DNA from: Burkholderia savannae
Lineage (GTDB): Bacteria > Pseudomonadota > Gammaproteobacteria > Burkholderiales > Burkholderiaceae
Assembly (NCBI RefSeq): GCF_001524445.2
Contig: NZ_CP013417.1
Coordinates: 2,232,001-2,296,000, forward strand
Direction: 5' to 3'
DNA length: 64,000 nt
The notes below the pieces were generated by a model. The model was not told where the DNA came from, searched no databases, and saw only the letters and a list, made by a program, of their open reading frames with translations. A program made the translations under genes and the position numbers. Shown in pieces: positions 25,451 through 33,365 of this stretch; positions within the stretch are counted from its first letter, which is position 1, and every line of letters starts with the position of its first letter.

Positions 25451-26599
25451 TCACAGCGATTCGACGAGCATGCGCCGGTAGTCGTCCGCCGTCGCGACGC
25501 GCGGATTCGTCTTGTGGCAATGATCGACGAGCGCGCCTTCGATCACGTGCTCGAACACGCGCTCGTCGACGCCCATTTGCCGGAGTCCCGTCGGCAGGCC
25601 GAGGCGCGCGGTCATGTCGTGCAGCGCCTGCGGCAGATCCGCGCGCTCGGGCAGATTCATCACGCGGCGCATCCGCGCATAGCGGCGCTCGGCGACCACG
25701 CTCGCCGCGCTTTCGTTGAAACGCAGCACCGCGGGCAGCACGACCGCGTTCAGCGTGCCGTGATGCAGCGACGTCTTGCCGTTCACCTTCACGCCGCCCA
25801 ACGGATGCGACAGCGAATGCACGCAGCCGAGCCCCTTCTGGAACGCCATCGCGCCCTGCATCGACGCGCTCATCATCGCAAGACGCGCGGCGCGGTCGCC
25901 GCCGTCGTGCGTCGCGCGCTCGATGTGCGCCCACGCGCGCTCGAGGCCGTCGAGCGCGATGCCGTCGGCGGGCGGGTTGAACGCCGGCGCGAGGAACGTT
26001 TCGATGCAGTGCGCGATCGCGTCCATGCCGGTCGCGGCCGTGAGGCCGGGCGGCAGGCCGAGCGTCAGCGACGGATCGCAGATCGCCGCCTTCGGCAGCA
26101 GGTGCCACGAATGGAAACCGAGCTTGCGGCCGTCGGTGAGGATCAGGATCGCGCCGCGCGCGACCTCGCTGCCCGTGCCCGAGGTCGTCGGCACCGCGAC
26201 GAGGGGCGCGACGGCCGCGGTGATCCGCTCGCTGCCGCCTTCGATCGTCGCGTATCGCGCGAGCGGCAGCGGATGCGTCGCCGCGATCGCGACGCCTTTC
26301 GCGAGATCGATCGCCGAGCCGCCGCCGACCGCGACGAGCCCGTCGCAGCCTTCGTCGCGGTAGCGCGCCGCGGCGGCGAGCACGGCGGCTTCGGTCGGAT
26401 TCGACGGAGTATCGTCGAACACGGGCAGCGCGCCCGCCCCGAGCGCGTCCAGCGCGCGATCGACGAGCCCCGCCGCCGCGACGCCCTTGTCCGTCACGAC
26501 GAGCGGGCGCGCGATGCCGCTTCGCGCGCATTCGGCCTTGAGCATCGCGAGCGCGTCGTCGCCGAGATGAATGTGCGTCAGGTAATAGATGTAGGCCAC
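25451..26599 (-). CDS. iron-containing alcohol dehydrogenase (group III)
   Basis: A 382-residue NAD(P)-dependent dehydrogenase of the Fe-ADH family. The dinucleotide loop is [14 protein letters not shown] with the neighbouring [16 protein letters not shown]. Metal ligands are visible as [12 protein letters not shown] (Asp and His), [12 protein letters not shown] and LHHGTLNAV. The start is GTG at 26599 with AAGGAGA seven bases upstream, which matches the family N terminus ([13 protein letters not shown]); no in-frame ATG fits. It lies about 200 bases upstream of the thioesterase gene on the same strand and might belong to the same operon. The substrate is unknown. Confidence 0.9.
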   Translation of the reverse strand: MAYIYYLTHIHLGDDALAMLKAECARSGIARPLVVTDKGVAAAGLVDRALDALGAGALPVFDDTPSNPTEAAVLAAAARYRDEGCDGLVAVGGGSAIDLAKGVAIAATHPLPLARYATIEGGSERITAAVAPLVAVPTTSGTGSEVARGAILILTDGRKLGFHSWHLLPKAAICDPSLTLGLPPGLTAATGMDAIAHCIETFLAPAFNPPADGIALDGLERAWAHIERATHDGGDRAARLAMMSASMQGAMAFQKGLGCVHSLSHPLGGVKVNGKTSLHHGTLNAVVLPAVLRFNESAASVVAERRYARMRRVMNLPERADLPQALHDMTARLGLPTGLRQMGVDERVFEHVIEGALVDHCHKTNPRVATADDYRRMLVESL

Positions 26600-26814
26600 G
26601 GGAAGTCTCCTTCGGTCGCGCTCGTTCAAATCGCCGGGCGGCACGTTCGCGCGCGGCCGATGCGCCGCCCGGCGCTGGACAAGCGGCCTTCGTCCGGGCG
26701 AACATGCGACGCCGGGCGCGGCGCACGCGGGGCGTGCCGCACAGAAAAGCATAGATTGCGGCAAATTCCAAGAGGCGCGGCGCAAGGTTATTTTCACATC
26801 GAAGAGGAAACATC

Positions 26815-27150
26815 ATGGCAGATCCGCAGCTCATCACGACCGCTTTCGACATTCCGGGCTACCGGATCGAACGCTCGCTCGGCGTCGCGCGCGGCATCGT
26901 CGTGCGCTCGCGCTCGATCGTCGGCACGTTCGGCGCGTCGATTCAAACGCTGTTCGGCGGCAACATCTCGCTCTACACGTCGCTGTGCGAGCGCGCGCGG
27001 CGGGAGGCCTACGAGCGGATGGTCGAAGAAGCGCGGCAGATGGGCGGCAACGCGATCATCGGGATGCGCTACGACGCGACCGAGATCGCGTCGGGCGTGA
27101 CCGAGGTGCTGTGCTACGGCACGGCGGTGCAGGCGGCGCGCGCCGGCTGA
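26815..27150 (+). CDS. YbjQ family protein (DUF74)
   Basis: A 111-residue cytoplasmic protein of the YbjQ/UPF0145 family of unknown biochemical role. Family features are [47 protein letters not shown] and the C-terminal [10 protein letters not shown]. Length and all core motifs are intact. GAGGAA precedes the ATG. It is divergent from the alcohol dehydrogenase gene and convergent with a NUDIX gene; no functional link to either is evident. Confidence 0.92.
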   Translation: MADPQLITTAFDIPGYRIERSLGVARGIVVRSRSIVGTFGASIQTLFGGNISLYTSLCERARREAYERMVEEARQMGGNAIIGMRYDATEIASGVTEVLCYGTAVQAARAG

Positions 27151-27283
27151 CGCCGACCGCCCGGGGCGGCGGGCCGCGCCGGCGCGGCCCGCTTGTTCGT
27201 GGCTTGTTCGCCGCTTGTCCGTGGCTTGTTCGTCGCCTGCCCCCGCTTGCCCGCCGCGGCGCCCAATCCGTTTCCGTGCTTCG

Positions 27284-27820
27284 TTACTGGCCGGGGAACT
27301 CGACGATTTCGAAGTCGAGGCCGCGCGCGCGCATCCAGTCGGCGAGCGCCTGGCCGGTGCCGGCGCGCCACGGCCGCAGCATCGGCGGATCGACGAGCCG
27401 GTATTCGAGCAACTCCGGCGACAGGCGAATCGTCCCGTTCGCGCGCACGTGATACGCGATGATCAATTCGTTCTTGCGAATGAACTCATAAACGCCGACG
27501 AGCTTCACCGATTCCGCGTCGAGCGACGTCTCCTCGCGCACTTCGCGGGCGATGCCCGCCTCGGGCGTTTCGCCGCGCTCGAGGAAGCCGGTGATGAGCG
27601 CGAACACGCCTTCGGGCCACGCGGCGTTGCGCGCGAGCAGGATCTTGCCTTCGTATTCGACGATCGCCGCGACGACGGGCACCGGATTGTTCCAATGGAC
27701 ATAGCCGCAGGTTTCGTCGGGACACGCGCGGCGCACGCGGCCGCCCTCCTCGATGGAATCGACGCGCTCGGTGAGCGCTCGCGCGCAGCGAGGACAGAAT
27801 CGGTAGTCTGCGGTGGTCAT
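27284..27820 (-). CDS. NUDIX hydrolase with N-terminal zinc ribbon
   Basis: A 178-residue pyrophosphohydrolase. The N terminus holds a four-Cys zinc ribbon (Cys9, Cys12, Cys33, Cys38; FCPRC and ACPDETC). The NUDIX box is intact at about residues 78-100 (GFLERGETPEAGIAREVREE). This arrangement resembles NADH pyrophosphatase (NudC), but the protein is shorter (NudC is about 260 residues) and lacks the NudC N-terminal domain and the SQPWPFPxS motif, so the substrate is left open. It is 154 bases downstream of the HtrA-like gene on the same strand. Confidence 0.9.
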   Translation of the reverse strand: MTTADYRFCPRCARALTERVDSIEEGGRVRRACPDETCGYVHWNNPVPVVAAIVEYEGKILLARNAAWPEGVFALITGFLERGETPEAGIAREVREETSLDAESVKLVGVYEFIRKNELIIAYHVRANGTIRLSPELLEYRLVDPPMLRPWRAGTGQALADWMRARGLDFEIVEFPGQ

Positions 27821-27974
27821 TTGTCGGGGATCGGCCGGCGGCTTTGCCCGCTCGCTCGGATACGTCGGGCGCGGCGCGCGAGTCCTGCCGTTTTTTTGGG
27901 TCGGGAAGGCCCAATTCTAGCGAGTTTGGACGATCGAGACGCGCCCGGCGCGGCACGCACTCCCCGCATCGGCG

Positions 27975-29555
27975 CTACCTCGCCTTGACCGACACGAATT
28001 TGCGCTCGCCGCCGCGCTGTATCAGCACCGCGACCACCTTTCCCGCCTTCGCCTCCAACGCAGGCACCATGTCCGGCGTCTCGATCAGCGTGTCGTTGAA
28101 CTCCAGCACGACGTCGCCCGGCTGGATGCCCGCGTTCGCCGCCGGTCCGCGCACCGCGTCGACCACCATCCCGACCGGCAACCCCGTCGAGCGGCGCTCG
28201 TCGTCCGTCAGCGGATGCATCGTCAGGCCGAGGCGATCCGCTCCGCCCGCTTCGCTTCGGCCGGCGCTCGCGCTGCCCGACGAACCGGCGGCCGCCGCGC
28301 CCGCCGCCGGGCCCGATCCGAGCCTCAGCGTCATCGGCGCGCGGTTGCGCACCAGCCTGATCGGCGTGCTTGCGCCGGGCGGCAGCGCCGCCACGTCGCC
28401 GGCGAACTCGGACGAACGGCCGACCGGCCTGTCGCCAACCTGCACGATCACGTCGCCCGGCTTCAAACCGATCGCCGCCCCGGGCGACCCCGGCTCGACC
28501 GCGTTGACGAGCGCGCCCGCCGACCGCGGCAAACCGAACGCCGCCGCGAGCCCCGGGCCGACGTCCTGCACGTCGACGCCGAGCCCGTTCTGCTGCGCCG
28601 CGTACTGCGGCTGCTGGGCCTGCTGTTGGGCTTGCTGTTGGGCTTGCTGCTGGGCTTGCTGCTGGGCCTGTTGCCGCGCCTGCAGCTGAGCCTGTTGTTG
28701 CGCCTGCATCGCCTGCGTGCGCACCTTCACCGCCAGATTGATCGGAATCGCAAACGTCACGCCCGGATTGCGGTCGCCGCTCCCGTAGATCTGCACATCG
28801 ATGCCGATCACCTCGCCGGCGCGGTTGAACACCGGGCCGCCCGAATTGTCGAGATTGCCGGTCACGTCGGTCTGAAAGAACGGGAAGCTGCCGCCGTCCG
28901 GCAGCGTGCGCGACGTCGCGCTGACGATGCCCGTCGTCACCGTGTTCGCGGCGCCGTCCGGCGCGCCGATCGTCAGCACCGGCTCGCCGACGCGCACCCG
29001 CGACGAGTCGCCGAGCCGCACCGTCGGCAGCTTCGTCGCATCGATCTGCAGCACGGCCACGTCGCTCTGGTCGTCGAGCGCCACCACGCGCGCCTTGAAC
29101 TCGCGCCGATCGACGAGGCGGACCGTCACCTCGGTCGCCTGCCCGACCACGTAGGCGGTCGTGAGGATGATGCCGTCCGGGCTGACGATGAAACCGGACC
29201 CCGCGCCCGCCATCGCGCGCGGCGCGTTGTCCTGGGACGTCGGCGGTTGCATCGCGGAGAGCTTGAAGTACGCGAAGAACGGATCGTCGGGGTCGAGCGC
29301 CTCGAGGCCGGACGCCGACATCTGCGGCTCCTGCGCCGGCACGCTCACGTTCACGACGGCGGGCCCGTAACGCTCGACGAGCGTGGGGAAATCGATCGGC
29401 CCCGCAGGGCCCGTCTGCGCGATCCGCTTCGCCTTCAGGGTTTGCGGCAACGTGCCCGCTGCGATCTCCGTCGGCTGCAGGCAGGCAAAGCCCGCAAGCA
29501 CCGCCCCGATCGCTGCAGCGTGAATCAGGGCGCGGCCAAGCGTTTGACGAGACAC
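27975..29555 (-). CDS. HtrA/DegP-like exported protein with a broken catalytic triad
   Basis: A 526-residue predicted periplasmic trypsin-like protein with two PDZ domains. The signal or anchor segment is about residues 8-25. The protease domain covers about 60-285: GAGSGFIVSPDGIILTTAYVV, Asp165 in QSDVAVLQI, and Ser238 in DNSGGPVFN. The position equal to the catalytic His (TNNHVV in DegP) is Tyr135 (codon TAC, 29153-29151), so the triad is incomplete. PDZ1 (about 320-405) and PDZ2 (about 435-520) follow a Gln/Ala-rich repeat linker (about 284-316). The start is GTG with GGAGG six bases upstream. It is probably a chaperone or binding protein rather than a protease. Confidence 0.88.
   Translation of the reverse strand: MSRQTLGRALIHAAAIGAVLAGFACLQPTEIAAGTLPQTLKAKRIAQTGPAGPIDFPTLVERYGPAVVNVSVPAQEPQMSASGLEALDPDDPFFAYFKLSAMQPPTSQDNAPRAMAGAGSGFIVSPDGIILTTAYVVGQATEVTVRLVDRREFKARVVALDDQSDVAVLQIDATKLPTVRLGDSSRVRVGEPVLTIGAPDGAANTVTTGIVSATSRTLPDGGSFPFFQTDVTGNLDNSGGPVFNRAGEVIGIDVQIYGSGDRNPGVTFAIPINLAVKVRTQAMQAQQQAQLQARQQAQQQAQQQAQQQAQQQAQQPQYAAQQNGLGVDVQDVGPGLAAAFGLPRSAGALVNAVEPGSPGAAIGLKPGDVIVQVGDRPVGRSSEFAGDVAALPPGASTPIRLVRNRAPMTLRLGSGPAAGAAAAGSSGSASAGRSEAGGADRLGLTMHPLTDDERRSTGLPVGMVVDAVRGPAANAGIQPGDVVLEFNDTLIETPDMVPALEAKAGKVVAVLIQRGGERKFVSVKAR
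28609..28704 (-). repeat. 12-bp tandem repeat encoding an Ala-Gln-Gln-Gln linker
   Basis: About eight imperfect 12-base units (TGCTGTTGGGCT and relatives on the plus strand) encode the Gln/Ala-rich stretch between protease-like and PDZ domains of the HtrA-like protein. The central four copies are nearly identical; the outer ones have diverged. The period keeps the frame. Confidence 0.85.
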
Positions 29556-29880
29556 AGTGCACCTCCAAGGCAGTCGTTATGCCAGGGGCCCGTTGCGCGG
29601 CGCGCAAAGGACTAGCACGCACTGGTGAATTGATTATTGCATAGCGGCCGACGGCCGGCAGTCCGTGCTTTCACGATATTCGCAATTCGCCGCGGCCTGC
29701 GACGCACGTTCGTCGGATGCGCGTCGGATGCTCGTTGGATGCGCGGCGAGCGCATCGAGAAAAGTGGAAGCGGCGGAACGCGCCGCGTGGGCGCGCAAGC
29801 TCGATGACGATCGATTGCGGCGGTCATTCGGCGCGCGCGGCGCGCTCCGGTCGATGCGCAGGATGCGCGCGCCATGCGCG

Positions 29881-29908
29881 GCAAGCGGCAAGCGGCAAGC
29901 GGCAAGCG
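29881..29908. repeat. 7-bp tandem repeat, four copies
   Basis: Four perfect head-to-tail copies of GCAAGCG in non-coding sequence, downstream of the MFS gene. A short candidate VNTR. Confidence 0.85.
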
Positions 29909-29978
29909 ACGATGCCTCAACACGGACCGTCGCGACGCGGCTCGACAAAAAATCGTGCAGCACCGCGGCGCGGCGACG

Positions 29979-30041
29979 CGGCGGCGGAGGCGGCGAAGGC
30001 GGCGGAGGCGGCGGAGGCGGCAGAGGCGGCAGAGGCGGAGG
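29979..30041. repeat. purine-rich GGCGGCGGA-type array
   Basis: A degenerate 9-base periodic run (GGCGGCGGA, GGCGGCAGA and relatives) spans about 60 bases. The plus strand is almost pyrimidine-poor, which gives spurious long reading frames on both strands. No function is evident. Confidence 0.7.
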
Positions 30042-30201
30042 CCGCGCATTCGACGCGGGAAAGGCGACGCTCGGCAATGCACGCGGCGCGCGCTCCCAAC
30101 GACGCAACGCACGATGCACGTCGAGCACGTCGAGCGCGTCGATGCAGCAGGCGTGCTCGAACGCCCGCAACCGCTTCATCGCGCCATCGCCAGTCGCGCG
30201 C

Positions 30202-31863
30202 TCATGCGACGTCGCGGCCGTGCGTCGTCGCGCGCGAACTCGCCGCTACCGCTGCAAACCCCGCCGCCCCGACGAGCAGCACCGCCGACGCGAGCCAGAG
30301 CGCCGGCGAAAAGGTTCCCGCGCGCGCGGCGAGCGGCGCGGCCGCCAGCGGCCCGGCAATCTGTCCGACGCCATACGACGCGGTCGCATACCCCATCAGG
30401 CCCGCCGCGCGCTCGCCGCGCAAGCGGCGCGCTTCGCGCATCGCGAACAGCGTGATCGCGGTGAACGGCAAGCCGACGAGCGCGCTGCCGAACGCGAATC
30501 CGGGCGCCGTCGGCCAGACGATGCCGAGCGCGACGCCGGCCGCCTGCACCGCGCAGCAAACCGCGAGCAGCAGGCGATTGTCCCAGCGGCTCGGCAGCCG
30601 CGCGCCGACCAGCGCGCCGACGATCAGCGCCGCGCCGAACGTCGGCCAGAACAGATCGGGCCACGGCGAGTGCGCGGGCAACGCGGCGCGGGCGATCACC
30701 GGCAGGAAGGTCGCGGTGATGATGTAGCCGAAGCCGGGCAGGCCGTAGAGCAAGACGAGCCAGAACGCATCGCGCCGGGCGGCGGTGCACGCGTGCGGCG
30801 CGCTTGCGGCCGATGCGGCGAGCGCGCCGCGCTTGCCGGGAATTTGCGCGGACGCGAAATTCTTTGCGGCCGCCGCTGTCGACGCGTTGGACGCGTTGGA
30901 CGCGTTGGACGCGTTGGACGCGTTGGACGCGTTGGACGCGTTGGACGCGTTGGACGCGTTGGACGCGTTGGACGCGTTGGACGCGTTGGACGCGTTGGAC
31001 GCGTTGGACGCGTTGGACGCGTTGGACGCGTTGGACGCGTTGGACGCATCGGGCGTATCGGGCGCGTTGGATACGTCACGCGCATCGGGCACGCCGTACG
31101 CCGAACCCACTCGAATGGCGTCGGCCGATCCGGCCGGCTCGACCGCGCACCTCGTCTCGGCCCGACCGCCCGCCTCTGCCAAGCCGCCCCCATCGCCCGC
31201 GATTTCCGCCCCGCGACGAAGACGCCCGCCGTCCGCATCGCGCATCGGGTCGCGCCCCGTCGCCCCGAACGCGCGCCACACGATCGCCGACAGCACCGCC
31301 GACGCCGCCGCGAACCCGATCCAGCCGAACGCCGCACGCTGCCCCGCCAACGCGGAGCCGATCAGCCCCGTCACGACGATCCCGATCCCCGGCCCGGTAT
31401 AGATCACGCCGCCCCACGCAGGCGCGCCGCGCTCGGCCACGCGCCTCAGGCCCCACTGCGACGCGAACACGAACGTCCACGCGCTGACCGCGCCGCTCGC
31501 GAAGCGCACGAGCGCCCACACCCAGAACGGGCTCGCGACTCCCATCGCGAGCGTCAGCGCGACCGTCGCCGCGAGCCCGGCGCGCACCATCCGCGCCGGA
31601 TCGACGGCGATGCGCGCGCAGGTCATCGCGCCGACGAAATAGCCCGCGTAGTTCGCGGACGCGAGCCAGCCGCCGTGCCGGATGTCGAGCTCGCCGCCCG
31701 CGAGCATCAGCGGCAACAGCGGCGTGAACGCGAAGCGCCCGACGCCGAGCGCGACCGCGAGCGCCGCCGCACAGGCGAGCGCCGCGTCGCGCGCCGCGCG
31801 CTCGCCGGAGAATGGATAGTCGGGCGCGCCGGCCGCGCCGCGTGAAGGAGAAAGGGAGCGCAT
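30202..31863 (-). CDS. MFS transporter, YbfB/YjiJ-like, with an Asn-Ala-Ser repeat insertion
   Basis: A 553-residue inner-membrane transporter. Two sets of about six hydrophobic segments flank a long central loop, as in the major facilitator fold. The N-terminal half begins ALACAAALAVALGVGRFAFTPLLPLM, typical of YbfB-like proteins, and the C-terminal half resumes at FWLVLLYGLPGFGYIITATFLPVIAR. The family is usually about 400 residues; the excess is the central loop (about residues 205-345), which contains 18 tandem Asn-Ala-Ser units (about 275-328). It is divergent from a LysR gene 121 bases away, its probable regulator. The substrate is unknown. Confidence 0.88.
   Translation of the reverse strand: MRSLSPSRGAAGAPDYPFSGERAARDAALACAAALAVALGVGRFAFTPLLPLMLAGGELDIRHGGWLASANYAGYFVGAMTCARIAVDPARMVRAGLAATVALTLAMGVASPFWVWALVRFASGAVSAWTFVFASQWGLRRVAERGAPAWGGVIYTGPGIGIVVTGLIGSALAGQRAAFGWIGFAAASAVLSAIVWRAFGATGRDPMRDADGGRLRRGAEIAGDGGGLAEAGGRAETRCAVEPAGSADAIRVGSAYGVPDARDVSNAPDTPDASNASNASNASNASNASNASNASNASNASNASNASNASNASNASNASNASNASNASTAAAAKNFASAQIPGKRGALAASAASAPHACTAARRDAFWLVLLYGLPGFGYIITATFLPVIARAALPAHSPWPDLFWPTFGAALIVGALVGARLPSRWDNRLLLAVCCAVQAAGVALGIVWPTAPGFAFGSALVGLPFTAITLFAMREARRLRGERAAGLMGYATASYGVGQIAGPLAAAPLAARAGTFSPALWLASAVLLVGAAGFAAVAASSRATTHGRDVA
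30881..31042 (-). repeat. 18 perfect copies of a 9-bp repeat inside the MFS gene
   Basis: GACGCGTTG (plus strand) is repeated 18 times without a mismatch, followed by a few degenerate units to about 31090. On the coding strand it reads Asn-Ala-Ser repeatedly, in the predicted cytoplasmic loop between transmembrane segments 6 and 7. Perfect identity of 162 bases suggests recent expansion and a high chance of length variation between isolates; frame is always kept. Confidence 0.97.
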
Positions 31864-31937
31864 CGTTTCGAGGGCGACGCGGCCGATTCGAGGGGTCGGA
31901 AGCGTCGCGGATTAGCCAAAATCGAATCGATGCTAGC

Positions 31938-31967
31938 TTGACCAACCGTTCTCGAAAAATGAATAAT
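31938..31967 (+). promoter_or_regulatory. candidate promoter of the lysR-type gene
   Basis: TTGACC (31938-31943) and AATAAT (31962-31967) are separated by 18 bases in the AT-richer 122-base divergent gap. A transcript from here would begin about 25 bases before the preferred ATG at 31998. Confidence 0.45.
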
Positions 31968-31997
31968 TGAGATTCGATCCATCCCATGGAGAGAATC

Positions 31998-32964
31998 ATG
32001 GATCTGGCGGCGCTGGCGATCTTTCGCGCGGTCGTGCGCGAGAACGGCGTGACGCGCGCGGCCGCGAAGCTCAATCGCGTGCAGTCGAACGTCACGACCC
32101 GCATCAAGCAGCTGGAGGAACAGCTCGGCGCACCGCTTTTCGTGCGCGACGGCCGCCGGCTCGTGCTGACGCCCGCGGGCGAAACGCTGCTGCCGTACGC
32201 GGAGCGCTTGCTCGCGCTCGCCGACGAGGGCGCGCCACGCGGTCCGCGAGAACCGCCCTCGCGGCCGGCTGCGGCTCGGCGCGATGGAAAGCACCGCGGC
32301 GAGCCGTCTGCCCGCTTTTCTCGCGCGCTACCATCAGGCGTGGCCCGACGTCACGCTCGAGCTCGTCACCGGCACGACCGGCGAGCTGATCAGCCTGGTG
32401 CGCGAATTCGAGCTCGACGCCGCGCTCGTTGCGACACCGGCCGGCTCCGAGGCGCTCGGCGAGCCGTTCGAGACCGCGCCCGCCTTCACCGAGGAACTCG
32501 TGCTGCTGACGCCGCGCGGCCATCCGCGCGTGCGCACGCCGCGGGACGTGCTGCTGCCGACGCTCGTCGCGTTCGAGCGCGGCTGCGCGTACCGCGGTTG
32601 CGTCGAGCGCTGGTATGCCGCATACGGGCTCAAGCCCGGGCGCGTGCTCGAGCTCGGTTCGTATCACGCGATCGTCGCGTGCGTCGCGGCGGGCGCGGGC
32701 GTCGCGGTCGCGCCGCGCTCGGTGCTCGCCGTCCAGCGCGAGCCCGACAGCCTCGGCGTGCATCCGATCGACGACATCGCGCCGATCGACACGATGCTGG
32801 TCTGGCGTCAGGGGCATTTCTCGGCGGCGCTCGCCGCGTTGCGCGACGCGTTGCGCGATGCGGCCGCGGCGGCGAACGCAACCGACATCGCGACGAACGA
32901 AACGGCGAAGGCCACGCGCGGGCGCACGCGGCGCGGCACGGCGGACGAAACGCTGGCCGTCTGA
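31998..32964 (+). pseudogene. LysR-family regulator gene interrupted by a +1 frameshift
   Basis: The first 77 codons encode a normal LysR helix-turn-helix ([20 protein letters not shown], then [28 protein letters not shown]). After ALADE the frame breaks: GGG at 32228-32230 replaces the expected GG, and the proper continuation [20 protein letters not shown] is found one frame over, running to the stop at 32962-32964. Removing one G would give an ordinary 321-residue LysR protein with its effector domain ([29 protein letters not shown]). The ATG at 31998 has GGAGAG upstream. It lies divergent from the MFS gene it would regulate. A sequencing error cannot be excluded. Confidence 0.85.
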
Positions 32965-33365
32965 CGTGCGCGATGCGCGCGTGCATAGCCGGCTCGCCGT
33001 GCGGCGGCGCTGCATCACGCAACGCGAGGCGAGGCAACGCGACATGACGCGCGCCGACGCCATGCGCGCATCGCGCACCGCCGCGCCCGTCATCGAACCC
33101 GAAAGCAAAACGGCCCAGCCGGCGCAAGCCGATTGGACCGTTTCGGTCGTTCGATCATCCGATTTTTGCCGCGACGCTCGCGGAAGTCGAAGAAGCGAAG
33201 CGCGCCGGCATCGCCGCAAGCTCATCGTCCAAGCCCGCGTTCCGCCGCGCGGGCGCACCGCGCACCGCGCCGATACGCCCCCGAAATCGCGTCACCCGCC
33301 GCCGCCGTGCGGCCGCCGTCGCGACGAGAACGGCGAGCCGAATCTCGTCGCGCCGCCCGGCCGCG
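32965..33365. other. convergent intergenic region between the lysR-type gene and alaS
   Basis: No gene is seen in these 401 bases. The two flanking genes converge. The main feature is an imperfect hairpin at 33107-33150 that could terminate alaS transcription. Confidence 0.55.
33107..33150 (-). terminator. candidate terminator downstream of alaS
   Basis: Read on the minus strand, AACGG-TCCA...CGGC pairs imperfectly with GCCG...TGG-CCGTT, and a TTTTGC run follows. The stem has several mismatches. It lies about 215 bases beyond the alaS stop, so it is only a moderate candidate; it might work in both directions. Confidence 0.4.

Larger units (their letters stand above)
29556..30201. other. intergenic region with low-complexity repeats
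   Basis: No gene is supported in these 646 bases between the HtrA-like and MFS genes (both minus strand). Long open frames exist on both strands, but they encode Arg/Ala/Gly or Pro runs from the repeats. It contains four copies of the 7-mer GCAAGCG (29881-29908) and a GGCGGCGGA-type purine-rich array (about 29979-30041). The promoter of the HtrA-like gene should lie at its left end. Confidence 0.55.

Noticed and set aside
29634..30179. Long open frames on both strands in the gap before the MFS gene
   Set aside because: They encode Pro or Arg/Ala runs that come from GGCGGCGGA-type repeats, and show no ribosome-binding site or family sequence.
33150..33300. Possible small gene between lysR and alaS
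   Set aside because: Frames are short, Arg-rich and cross the candidate terminator; no ribosome-binding site.
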